Shown piece by piece: positions 6,739 to 12,012 of a stretch of DNA of 13,315 nt. The notes under the pieces were generated by a model, which had not been told where the DNA came from, made no database searches, and saw nothing but the letters and a program-made list of their open reading frames with translations. The translations under genes were made by a program, and so were the position numbers. The stretch's first letter is position 1. Every line of letters begins with the position of its first letter. This DNA is from an uncultured Collinsella sp. (lineage in GTDB: Bacteria > Actinomycetota > Coriobacteriia > Coriobacteriales > Coriobacteriaceae): positions 1-13,315 of the forward strand of contig URKU01000050.1 in NCBI GenBank assembly GCA_900548515.1. Reading direction: 5' to 3'.

Positions 6739-7443
6739 TTACGGCAGAATATGGAAGCCCAAAGCGGCGATATCCTTGGCAAAGCCGCGGACGGTGTCGA
6801 GCGAGACCTCGTACGGATCGCGACCAATGTTCTTGCGCTTGGCCAGGATGCTGTTGGGCACCGTGATAATCTGGCAACCGCAGGCTTCTGCCTGGTAAAT
6901 GTTGATGAGCTCGCGCGTGGACGCCCACAGGACCTCACAGTTGGGCTTTGCGGCGGCCTTCTTGACCGACTCCGTCATAAACGGAATGGGGTCGACGCCG
7001 GTGTCGGCGATGCGGCCGGCAAAGAGCGAGATGATGGACGGCGTCTCGGTGTCAACGGCCTCGACCATCTCGTCAACCTGCTTAGGCGTAAAGATGGTGG
7101 TGACGTTGACCTTGATGCCGTCGGCCGAAAGCTTGCGCACCAGCTCGGCGGTGGACTCGCCCTTGGTGGTCACGCACGGAATCTTGACGTAGACGTTCTC
7201 GGCCCAGGTAGCGATCTCGCGGGCCTCGACCTCCATGGTCTCGACGTCGTCGGCAAAGACCTCAAACGAGACGGACACATCGGTGATGTGGGCCAGGACC
7301 TCCTTGGCAAACGCGCGGTAGTCCGTCACGCCGCCCTTCTTCATAAGGGACGGGTTGGTCGTGAAACCCTGAACGTTGCCGTTCTCGTACATGTCGAGCA
7401 TGCCCTCGAGATTTGCGCCGTCAGCGAACACCTTGATTGCCAT
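6739..7443 (-). CDS. Transaldolase-like / fructose-6-phosphate aldolase-type enzyme, copy 1
   Basis: A 234-residue class I aldolase of the small transaldolase group (TalC/FSA-like, about 215-240 residues), which moves or releases a dihydroxyacetone unit from sugar phosphates in the cytoplasm. Visible are the N-terminal Asp8 in FADGAN, FTTNPSL (27-33), the Schiff-base Lys87 in YVKIP, and VNVTTIFT (112-119). The ATG at 7443 has AAAGGA 9 nt upstream. An in-frame start at 7467 adds only unconserved residues. It is about 80 % identical, without gaps, to the copy at 10039-10749 (roughly 45 differences in 234). It lies downstream of the EIIC gene but beyond a terminator and a 324-nt gap, so it probably also has its own promoter. 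Whether it acts as a transaldolase or as an aldolase cannot be decided from sequence reading alone. Confidence 0.93.
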   Translation of the reverse strand: MAIKVFADGANLEGMLDMYENGNVQGFTTNPSLMKKGGVTDYRAFAKEVLAHITDVSVSFEVFADDVETMEVEAREIATWAENVYVKIPCVTTKGESTAELVRKLSADGIKVNVTTIFTPKQVDEMVEAVDTETPSIISLFAGRIADTGVDPIPFMTESVKKAAAKPNCEVLWASTRELINIYQAEACGCQIITVPNSILAKRKNIGRDPYEVSLDTVRGFAKDIAALGFHILP

Positions 7444-7581
7444 CTGCCTGATTCCTTTCGCTTGCACATGGGCGTTAAACTGCTAAACACTTTACCTACG
7501 TTTATCAAGTCGTGAGCTGCGGGTTTTTATCTTCTCGGCGAACGGTTTTGCAGCTTTACCATTTTTATATCGCCGCCCCAG

Positions 7582-7600
7582 CGGCAAAACGTTTTTGCCG
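7582..7600. promoter_or_regulatory. Operator-like palindrome upstream of transaldolase copy 1
   Basis: CGGCAAAA (7582-7589) and TTTTGCCG (7593-7600) form 8-bp arms around CGT. On the minus strand a TATAAA (7564-7569) follows, which places the palindrome over the -35 area of that possible promoter. A second weak option is TTGATA (7503-7508) with TAGCAG (7480-7485), spacer 17. The AAAACG/TTTT core resembles sites of LacI-type regulators. No LacI gene is in the window. Confidence 0.4.
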
Positions 7601-7614
7601 ATCATTGCGTTTGA

Positions 7615-7628
7615 TTCCGTTCACGGAA
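7615..7628. promoter_or_regulatory. 14-bp palindrome shared with the DeoR-side intergenic region
   Basis: TTCCGT-TC-ACGGAA is a perfect palindrome with a 2-nt centre. On the minus strand it reads TTCCGTGAACGG, which recurs exactly at 10867-10878 upstream of the other transaldolase operon. It lies upstream of the possible TATAAA at 7564-7569, where an activator would sit. It could bind a regulator common to both transaldolase transcripts. Confidence 0.45.
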
Positions 7629-7673
7629 CAGAAGCAGCGCCTCACCGGATCGTTTTCACAATCGCCCCAAAGC

Positions 7674-7710
7674 AAAAAGCGGTGACGCCTCATTTGAGAC
7701 GTCACCGCTT
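7674..7710 (-). terminator. Rho-independent terminator after the EIIC gene
   Basis: Fifteen-base arms 7677-7691 and 7696-7710, with GCGGTGACG at the core, pair around a 4-nt loop. The one non-Watson-Crick position becomes a U-G pair in the minus-strand RNA, and on that strand the stem is followed by T residues (A run at 7674-7678). It lies 58 nt after the EIIC stop and separates EIIC from transaldolase copy 1. The remaining part of the gap 7444-7767 holds the two palindromes and possible promoter, and no gene. Confidence 0.85.
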
Positions 7711-7767
7711 CCGTGTAGGAGCCGGTTATCGGAGCTCCGCCCGATTAGGGCTTAACGTATGCCTGGA

Positions 7768-9159
7768 TTACTCTTCCTCAACGTGGTTAATCACAGCACC
7801 CTTGGTGTGGATGAAGTTGGGGACGAAGGCGACGACCAGAAGGACAGCGAGAATCGCGTAGACACCGGTGGTACCGAAGGCCTCGGCAGCGCGGCCAAGC
7901 GTAATACCAATGACGGAGAAATCGAAGTCGCCGAACGTAGTGTTCTTGAAGCCAAAGACGTCAAGAACAGGCAGGAGCAGAGCCGGGGCAAAGGTGATGA
8001 GCAGGCCGTTGACGAAAGCACCAAGAGCTGCGCCCTTGCGACCGCCGGTAGCATTGCCGTAGATGCCTGCGGTAGCACCGCAGAAGAAGTGGGGAACCAT
8101 GCCCGGGATGATGAAGATGCCCAAGGTAGCGCCCACGATGAACATACCGACCACGCCACCGATGAAGGAGGCAACAAAGCCGAGGATGACGGCGGTGGGA
8201 GCATAGGGGAAGAAGACGGCGCAGTCGACGGCGGGGATGGCGCCGGGGATCAGCTTGTTGGAGATGCCCTGGAAAGCCGGGACCAGGTCGGCAAGGATCA
8301 TACGAACGCCGTTGTAGACGATAGTGACACCGACGGCGAAGGACAGGGCACAGGTCAGGGCGTAGACGATTACATTGTCGCCGCCAGCGGTCTTGGTAAC
8401 GACCGCAGGATCTGCGATGTAAGCGGCGAAAGCGGTAACCAGGTAGAAGAAGGCCATGGTAAGAGCCGTGGAGATGGTGGTGTCGCGCAGGAAGGAGAAC
8501 TTCTCGGGAACCTCGATCTTCTCGGTGCTGTTCTCCTCGGCGTCCTTAGCAAAAAGCGTACCGACTGCAGCGGAGATGTAATAGGCGAGTGAACCGAAGT
8601 GGCCCATGGCGATTTCATCGCCATCGGTAACCTTCTCGGTGAAACGCTGACCAACGGCGGGAAGCATAGCGCTCACGAGGCCCAGGAACATGCCGCCCAC
8701 GATGACAAGCTGGACATCCTGGAAGCCAGATGCCTGCAGAACGGCAGACAGCAGGCAAGCCATGAACATGCTGTGATGGCCCGTCAGGAAGATGTACTTA
8801 AACTTGGTAAAGCGGGCAATGATAATGTTCACGACGTAGCCGAGAATCAGGATCATCATGGTCTGAACGCCGAGGACGCTCTGAGCCATCGAAACGACAA
8901 CCTCGTTGTTGGGCACGACGCCGGTGATGTGGAAACCGGTCTCGATGAAGGTACCCAGCGGAGCAAGGTTCTCCTGAACAACAGCGGCGCCGGCAGACAG
9001 CATGATGTAGCCAAGGATCGGCTTCAGGGTGCCTGTCATCACCTTGTGGGCGGGACGCTTAAGCGCGACAAGGCCCACAAAAGCGAACAGACCCATAATC
9101 CATGCTGGCTTGGTCAGAATCGATTGGATAAACTCAAGTATGGGAAGGATGACTTGCAT
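7768..9159 (-). CDS. PTS membrane component EIIC, ascorbate (UlaA/SgaT) superfamily
   Basis: The 463-residue membrane channel of a sugar phosphotransferase system. E. coli UlaA has about 465 residues. It carries many hydrophobic segments and family-typical stretches: LTGHH (126-130), EKVTDGDEIAMGH (175-187), GVRMILADLVPAFQGIS (284-300), then LIPGAIPAVDCA (303-314) and YAPTAVILGF (319-328), all matching the UlaA pattern I recall. I chose the ATG at 9159 because AAAGGA lies 7 nt upstream and the protein then begins MQVILPILEF. The longer in-frame start at 9204 adds a charged stretch not typical of the family. It is encoded after EIIB and EIIA and followed by a terminator. With no ulaD-ulaG partners nearby the substrate may be another sugar or sugar acid, which would be phosphorylated on entry and passed to the neighbouring transaldolase-like enzymes. 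Confidence 0.93.
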   Translation of the reverse strand: MQVILPILEFIQSILTKPAWIMGLFAFVGLVALKRPAHKVMTGTLKPILGYIMLSAGAAVVQENLAPLGTFIETGFHITGVVPNNEVVVSMAQSVLGVQTMMILILGYVVNIIIARFTKFKYIFLTGHHSMFMACLLSAVLQASGFQDVQLVIVGGMFLGLVSAMLPAVGQRFTEKVTDGDEIAMGHFGSLAYYISAAVGTLFAKDAEENSTEKIEVPEKFSFLRDTTISTALTMAFFYLVTAFAAYIADPAVVTKTAGGDNVIVYALTCALSFAVGVTIVYNGVRMILADLVPAFQGISNKLIPGAIPAVDCAVFFPYAPTAVILGFVASFIGGVVGMFIVGATLGIFIIPGMVPHFFCGATAGIYGNATGGRKGAALGAFVNGLLITFAPALLLPVLDVFGFKNTTFGDFDFSVIGITLGRAAEAFGTTGVYAILAVLLVVAFVPNFIHTKGAVINHVEEE

Positions 9160-9183
9160 CTGGGCTTCCTTTCTTTTTAACGT

Positions 9184-9222
9184 GGGCGCGTTTCCCTCTT
9201 CCACAGGGAACCGCCCCTTTTT
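9184..9222 (+). repeat. Hairpin with T tract, terminator-like in the antisense direction
   Basis: Within the 71-nt gap between EIIB and EIIC, GGGCG...TTTCCC (9184-9195) pairs imperfectly with GGGAACCGCCC (9206-9216). On the plus strand TTTTT (9218-9222) follows, so it looks like an intrinsic terminator for antisense transcription. For the sense operon it would only be an intercistronic hairpin that could alter EIIB:EIIC expression. Confidence 0.45.
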
Positions 9223-9230
9223 GTGCCGCT

Positions 9231-9506
9231 TTAGGCGTTAGCGGCGGCCGCCTTGATTGCCTCGAGGGCGTCTTCGCGGATCTTCTTCTTGTTCACGTAG
9301 CTGCGAACGATCACGACGTTACCGTGAAGCTCGGGAGCGAGCTCCTTAACGGTAATGAACAGATCCGGATTTGCGGAAGAAGCACCGTTCAGGTCCATAG
9401 ACTCAACGTCGGCCTTGATGCCCTCCTCCTCGCAAAGCTCCTCGACTTTGCCAGCGAGCATCAGGCTGGACCCGATGCCGTTTCCGCATACGGTGATGAT
9501 ATGCAT
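9231..9506 (-). CDS. PTS component EIIB, UlaB-like
   Basis: A 91-residue cytoplasmic phosphocarrier that takes phosphate from EIIA on a cysteine and passes it to the incoming sugar. The P-loop-like active site VCGNGIGSS near the N-terminus puts the phosphorylated cysteine at Cys7, as in UlaB and the lactose/cellobiose-type EIIB fold. Length fits the family (about 90-100). The ATG at 9506 has AGGAAGG 5 nt upstream. It stands between EIIA (76-nt gap with two small hairpins) and EIIC (71-nt gap with a hairpin), in one minus-strand operon. C-terminal residues are alanine- and lysine-rich without special features. Confidence 0.93.
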   Translation of the reverse strand: MHIITVCGNGIGSSLMLAGKVEELCEEEGIKADVESMDLNGASSANPDLFITVKELAPELHGNVVIVRSYVNKKKIREDALEAIKAAAANA

Positions 9507-9529
9507 GGCAACCTTCCTCTCCTACACGT

Positions 9530-9570
9530 GACGGTTTTCCCGTCTATCCAAAAGCGGCGACGCATCGCCG
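9530..9570. repeat. Two small hairpins in the EIIA-EIIB gap
   Basis: GACGG (9530-9534) pairs with CCGTC (9540-9544), and CGGCGA (9555-9560) pairs with TCGCCG (9565-9570) around CGCA. Neither is followed by a T tract in the operon direction. They could set relative expression of EIIA and EIIB through RNA processing or stability. Confidence 0.4.
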
Positions 9571-9582
9571 TACCATTAAGGC

Positions 9583-10029
9583 CTAAAAGAATGAACGCAT
9601 GGTCTCCAGAACTTGCTCGGGCGTATCGCACGCGCTGAGCTTGGCAACGCAGTCCTCATCCTCGAACATCTGCGAAAGCTCCGCCAAGCAGCCAAGATGG
9701 GCCTTGGGGTCGGGCGCGCAGATGCCCACGAGCACGTGAACCGGATCGAAATCCTCATGTCCAAACGCAACCGCAGGATCAAGCGTGACGATGCAGATTC
9801 CCGCTTCGCTCACGTTGCCATCGGCCTGGGCATGGGGCATGGCGATGCCCTCTTCAAGAACCATATAGGGACCGAATTTGTGAACCGATGAAATCATGGC
9901 GTCGACATAGCTCTGGTCGCATTTGCCGGCGTCTACGAGCAATTTGCCGCACGCCTTGATCGCTTCCCCCCAATCGGAGGCCTCGACATGGCAGGCAACA
10001 AGCTCGGGCTTAAGAAGATCGGTCAGCAT
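9583..10029 (-). CDS. PTS component EIIA, UlaC-like (mannitol/fructose/Ntr-type fold)
   Basis: A 148-residue cytoplasmic phosphotransferase domain that takes phosphate from HPr and hands it to EIIB. The active-site motif is EEGIAMPHAQ (59-68), with the phosphorylated histidine at His66, as in UlaC and the EIIA-Ntr/mannitol group. The later GHEDFDPVHVLVGICAPDPKAH segment is also family-typical. Length fits UlaC (about 150). The ATG at 10029 lies only 9 nt after the stop of transaldolase copy 2. Its own ribosome site is weak (GGGGGCGAG), and a GAGGAG lies at the end of the upstream gene, which points to translational coupling. Order of transcription is transaldolase, EIIA, EIIB, EIIC. Confidence 0.93.
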   Translation of the reverse strand: MLTDLLKPELVACHVEASDWGEAIKACGKLLVDAGKCDQSYVDAMISSVHKFGPYMVLEEGIAMPHAQADGNVSEAGICIVTLDPAVAFGHEDFDPVHVLVGICAPDPKAHLGCLAELSQMFEDEDCVAKLSACDTPEQVLETMRSFF

Positions 10030-10038
10030 GCTCGCCCC

Positions 10039-10749
10039 CTACTCCTCGGGCAGGATATGAAAACCAAGCGCCTGAATGTCGCGGGCAAAGCCCTTGACCG
10101 TATCAAGCGAGTACTCAAGCAAATCTTTCCCGAAATTCTTGCGCTTGGCAAGAAGGGCATTGGGGACCGTAATGATCTGGCAGCCAACAGACTCTGCCTG
10201 GAAGATGTTGAGCACCTCACGCGTGGATGCCCAGAGAACCTCGGCGGCGGGCTTGACGGCAGCCTTCTTTACGGACTCTGCCATGAGAGGCAGCGGATCG
10301 ACACCGGTATCGGCGATTCGGCCGGCAAAGATAGACAGAATAGAGGGGGTCTCGGCAGAGACGGCATCGACGAACTCGTCGACCTGCTCGGGCGTGAAGA
10401 TGGTGGTGACATTCACCTTGATGCCATCGGCGGAAAGGCGCTTGACCAGCGCGGCGGTGGACTCGCCCTTGGTGTTGAGCGCCGGAATCTTAACGTAGAC
10501 GTTGTCCGCCCAGGTTGCGATCTCGCGAGCCTCGGCCTCCATACCAGCCTCGTCGTCGGCGAACACCTCAAAAGAGACCGACACATCGGTGATGTGCTCA
10601 AGAACCGTCTTGGCAAAAGCACGGTAGTCAGTCACGCCACCGGCCTTCATAAGGGAAGGATTGGTCGTGAAGCCCTGAACGTTGCCATTGTCGTGCATGT
10701 CAAGCATGCCCTCGAGGTTAGCGCCGTCGGCAAACACCTTGATCGCCAT
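10039..10749 (-). CDS. Transaldolase-like / fructose-6-phosphate aldolase-type enzyme, copy 2
   Basis: A 236-residue small-type transaldolase (TalC/FSA-like group), first gene of the PTS operon. It has the same marks as the copy at 6739-7443: Asp8 in FADGAN, TTNPSL (28-33), Schiff-base Lys87 in YVKIP, VNVTTIFT (112-119), and the same C-terminal GFHILP, here with two extra Glu residues. The two proteins align without gaps at about 80 % identity, with differences spread along the chain, so they are old duplicates rather than a fresh copy. AAAGGA lies 5 nt before the ATG. Being first in the operon and coupled to EIIA suggests its substrate derives from the PTS sugar. Divergent from the DeoR-type regulator. 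The exact reaction (transaldolase or aldolase) and sugar are unknown. Confidence 0.94.
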   Translation of the reverse strand: MAIKVFADGANLEGMLDMHDNGNVQGFTTNPSLMKAGGVTDYRAFAKTVLEHITDVSVSFEVFADDEAGMEAEAREIATWADNVYVKIPALNTKGESTAALVKRLSADGIKVNVTTIFTPEQVDEFVDAVSAETPSILSIFAGRIADTGVDPLPLMAESVKKAAVKPAAEVLWASTREVLNIFQAESVGCQIITVPNALLAKRKNFGKDLLEYSLDTVKGFARDIQALGFHILPEE

Positions 10750-10778
10750 GTTGGTCCTTTCTCATCTAGCATTATTGC

Positions 10779-10788
10779 TATCGAAAGC
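10779..10788. promoter_or_regulatory. TATCGAAAGC site 1 (candidate DeoR-type operator)
   Basis: The 10-mer TATCGAAAGC lies here and again at 10844-10853. This copy is downstream of the predicted transcription start of the transaldolase-PTS operon, where a bound repressor would block elongation. The CGAAAG core also forms the arms of the palindrome before the DeoR gene. DeoR-family operators are often rich in CTTTCG-like repeats. Confidence 0.45.
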
Positions 10789-10822
10789 CTTTTTCTTTGT
10801 TTCAAAAGCTTTTCGGCTTTCT

Positions 10823-10851
10823 TTTATAAACTACTTCAAAAGATATCGAAA
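10823..10851 (-). promoter_or_regulatory. Candidate promoter of the transaldolase-PTS operon
   Basis: On the minus strand TTTCGA (rc of 10846-10851) and TATAAA (rc of 10823-10828) are separated by 17 nt. The -10 is good and the -35 poor. A leader of about 67 nt would result. The -35 box overlaps TATCGAAAGC site 2, the expected place for repression. Confidence 0.4.
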
Positions 10852-10853
10852 GC
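10844..10853. promoter_or_regulatory. TATCGAAAGC site 2 (candidate DeoR-type operator)
   Basis: Exact second copy of the 10-mer at 10779-10788, 65 bp away, overlapping the predicted -35 box of the transaldolase-PTS operon. Two sites bracketing a promoter would allow looping or double blocking by the divergent DeoR-type regulator. Confidence 0.45.
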
Positions 10854-10866
10854 TCAATTGCCAACT

Positions 10867-10898
10867 TTCCGTGAACGGTCGATTATCGGGCGTGAACG
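10867..10898. promoter_or_regulatory. Tandem CGTGAACG motifs upstream of the transaldolase-PTS promoter
   Basis: TTCCGTGAACGG at 10867-10878 is an exact 12-base match to the palindrome upstream of the other transaldolase gene (7615-7628, minus strand). A related CGTGAACG follows at 10891-10898, exactly 21 bp on, two helical turns. The 8-mer alone also occurs by chance inside tex and in the hairpin loop near 6680, so only the longer match carries weight. Confidence 0.4.
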
Positions 10899-11031
10899 TA
10901 TCTCACTTTTTTTCGAACACCTTTCAGGCAAGACTCTTTACTGGCTGTTGCAGGCATTCTGCACGTCAGGCCAACTACTAATTACAAATAAAAGCAAGGC
11001 GTGTCATTCATCTCGTTCGCTCGATTTCGCC

Positions 11032-11060
11032 TTGTTCTTTTCATATCGATACGTTATATT
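11032..11060 (+). promoter_or_regulatory. Candidate promoter of the DeoR-type regulator gene
   Basis: TTGTTC (11032-11037) and TATATT (11055-11060) with a 17-nt spacer, in a locally AT-rich stretch. The predicted start falls on the left arm of the palindrome 11067-11093. The stretch 10899-11031 between this promoter and the motifs above shows nothing further that I recognise. Confidence 0.5.
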
Positions 11061-11066
11061 TCGATT

Positions 11067-11093
11067 ACGAAAGGCATTTCTTTTGCCTTTCGT
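11067..11093. promoter_or_regulatory. Autoregulatory-type palindrome before the DeoR gene
   Basis: Perfect 10-bp arms ACGAAAGGCA (11067-11076) and TGCCTTTCGT (11084-11093) around a 7-nt centre. It sits at the predicted transcription start and just ahead of the ribosome site AAGGAG (11098-11103). The arms contain the CGAAAG core found at the two sites near the transaldolase promoter, so the DeoR-type protein probably represses its own gene here. A leader hairpin is the alternative. Confidence 0.6.
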
Positions 11094-11109
11094 TCAAAAG
11101 GAGCGACTT

Positions 11110-11901
11110 ATGGCATCAACTTCAGACCTTTCCCCGGCCGAACGTCAGCGATTTATCATGAACTGGCTGGCCGAAAAGCCAAATATCTCGGTATCCGACA
11201 TCGTTCGCCGCTTTTCGGTTTCGGAAGTTACCGCGCGACACGACCTCGTCTCGCTGGAATCGGAAGGCAAATTGCGTCGCGTACGTGGCGGAGCGGTATC
11301 GCTTTCTCGTTCCAATGCCATTTCGTATCCCGAAGAGCGCATCAATGTCCAAGTCGAGGCCAAGGAGGCAATCGCCGCGACCGCAGCAACTCTTGTTGAC
11401 GATGGCGACGTTCTGGTGATCGACATCGGCACCACGGCCTTTTACTTCACTAAGGCCCTCATGGACAAACGCGATATCACCATCATCACCGGCGATCTTG
11501 CTATCGCAAACTATGCCAGCTTTAATCTGCCCAATGCTTCGGTAGTGCTGTTAGGCGGCTCCGTGCGAAAGGGTCACCTTTATCTCGCGGGCGCGCTAAC
11601 GCTCGACTGCATGAGCAAGCTTCATGCCGACAAGGCATTTGTCAGCGCGGACGGATTCCATCCCGACCACGGCTTTACCGTCGAGCATGACTTCTCGGCC
11701 ATGATCAAGAGCATGTATCTGACCAACTCAAACCAGGGCTATATGATGGTTGACCAGGGAAAGTTCAACAAGACCAGTTTTTATCAGTCCGCGCAGATCG
11801 ATGACCTCGATGGCATCATCGTTGATGGAGACAATGAGGGCATCATGACGGCGGCCATCGAAAGCAGCCGCAGTCATCCCAAGCTCTATTTTGCAAAATA
11901 A
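11110..11901 (+). CDS. DeoR-family transcriptional regulator
   Basis: A 263-residue repressor-type regulator with an N-terminal winged helix-turn-helix (about 13-60) carrying the family pattern ISVSDIVRRFSVSEVTARHDL and LESEGKLRRVRGGAV. The C-terminal sugar-phosphate sensing domain shows DIGTTAFYFTKAL (105-117), TGDLAIAN (127-134), LLGGSVR (147-153) and SADGFHPDHGFT (179-190). The ATG at 11110 has AAGGAG 6 nt upstream. Longer in-frame extension upstream to 9988 is antisense to transaldolase copy 2 and is not used. It diverges from the transaldolase-PTS operon and almost certainly controls it, with a phosphorylated sugar intermediate as the usual type of effector. The CGAAAG-type sites on both sides of the intergenic region are the probable targets. 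A strong hairpin follows the stop. Confidence 0.95.
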   Translation: MASTSDLSPAERQRFIMNWLAEKPNISVSDIVRRFSVSEVTARHDLVSLESEGKLRRVRGGAVSLSRSNAISYPEERINVQVEAKEAIAATAATLVDDGDVLVIDIGTTAFYFTKALMDKRDITIITGDLAIANYASFNLPNASVVLLGGSVRKGHLYLAGALTLDCMSKLHADKAFVSADGFHPDHGFTVEHDFSAMIKSMYLTNSNQGYMMVDQGKFNKTSFYQSAQIDDLDGIIVDGDNEGIMTAAIESSRSHPKLYFAK

Positions 11902-11904
11902 CTC

Positions 11905-11945
11905 AAATGGCCGGTTCGCCCACATCGAGGGCGAACCGGCCATTT
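11905..11945. terminator. Bidirectional terminator between DeoR and HAD genes
   Basis: Perfect 17-bp arms 11905-11921 and 11929-11945 (core GGCCGGTTCGCCC) with a 7-nt loop. A-T pairs at the base give both strands a T-rich end. It begins 3 nt after the DeoR stop and ends 1 nt before the likely ancestral stop (11947) of the convergent HAD gene. Confidence 0.8.
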
Positions 11946-11946
11946 A

Positions 11947-12012
11947 TTAAATCAAGCCGAAGTGGCGCATCGCCGTAACCGTGCCGTCGTGTGCGACATC
12001 GTCGGTCACTTA
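11947..12012 (-). pseudogene. Detached C-terminal coding tail of the HAD phosphatase gene
   Basis: Reading on in frame past the TAA at 12010-12012 gives VTDDVAHDGTVTAMRHFGLI and then a second TAA at 11947-11949, directly against the terminator hairpin. Cof-type phosphatases usually end in a tail like ADYVT..DDVDEDGV...; replacing the stop by Tyr (TAA versus TAC) restores it exactly. The tail therefore looks like coding sequence cut off by a single-base change, or by a sequencing error. Confidence 0.75.

Noticed and set aside
6730..7515. Plus-strand frame of 261 residues opposite transaldolase copy 1
   Set aside because: Antisense shadow; the minus-strand gene has conserved aldolase motifs. 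The same applies to the plus frames over EIIC (7759-8592) and the HAD gene (11962-12795).
7768..10029. Calling the PTS genes ulaA, ulaB and ulaC for L-ascorbate
   Set aside because: Superfamily membership is clear, but none of the ascorbate catabolic genes is present and transaldolases are, so the specific gene names would overstate the substrate.
9988..11109. In-frame upstream extension of the DeoR gene by about 374 residues
   Set aside because: It is antisense to transaldolase copy 2 and then runs through the promoter region. The true start at 11110 has a good ribosome site and family-like N-terminus.
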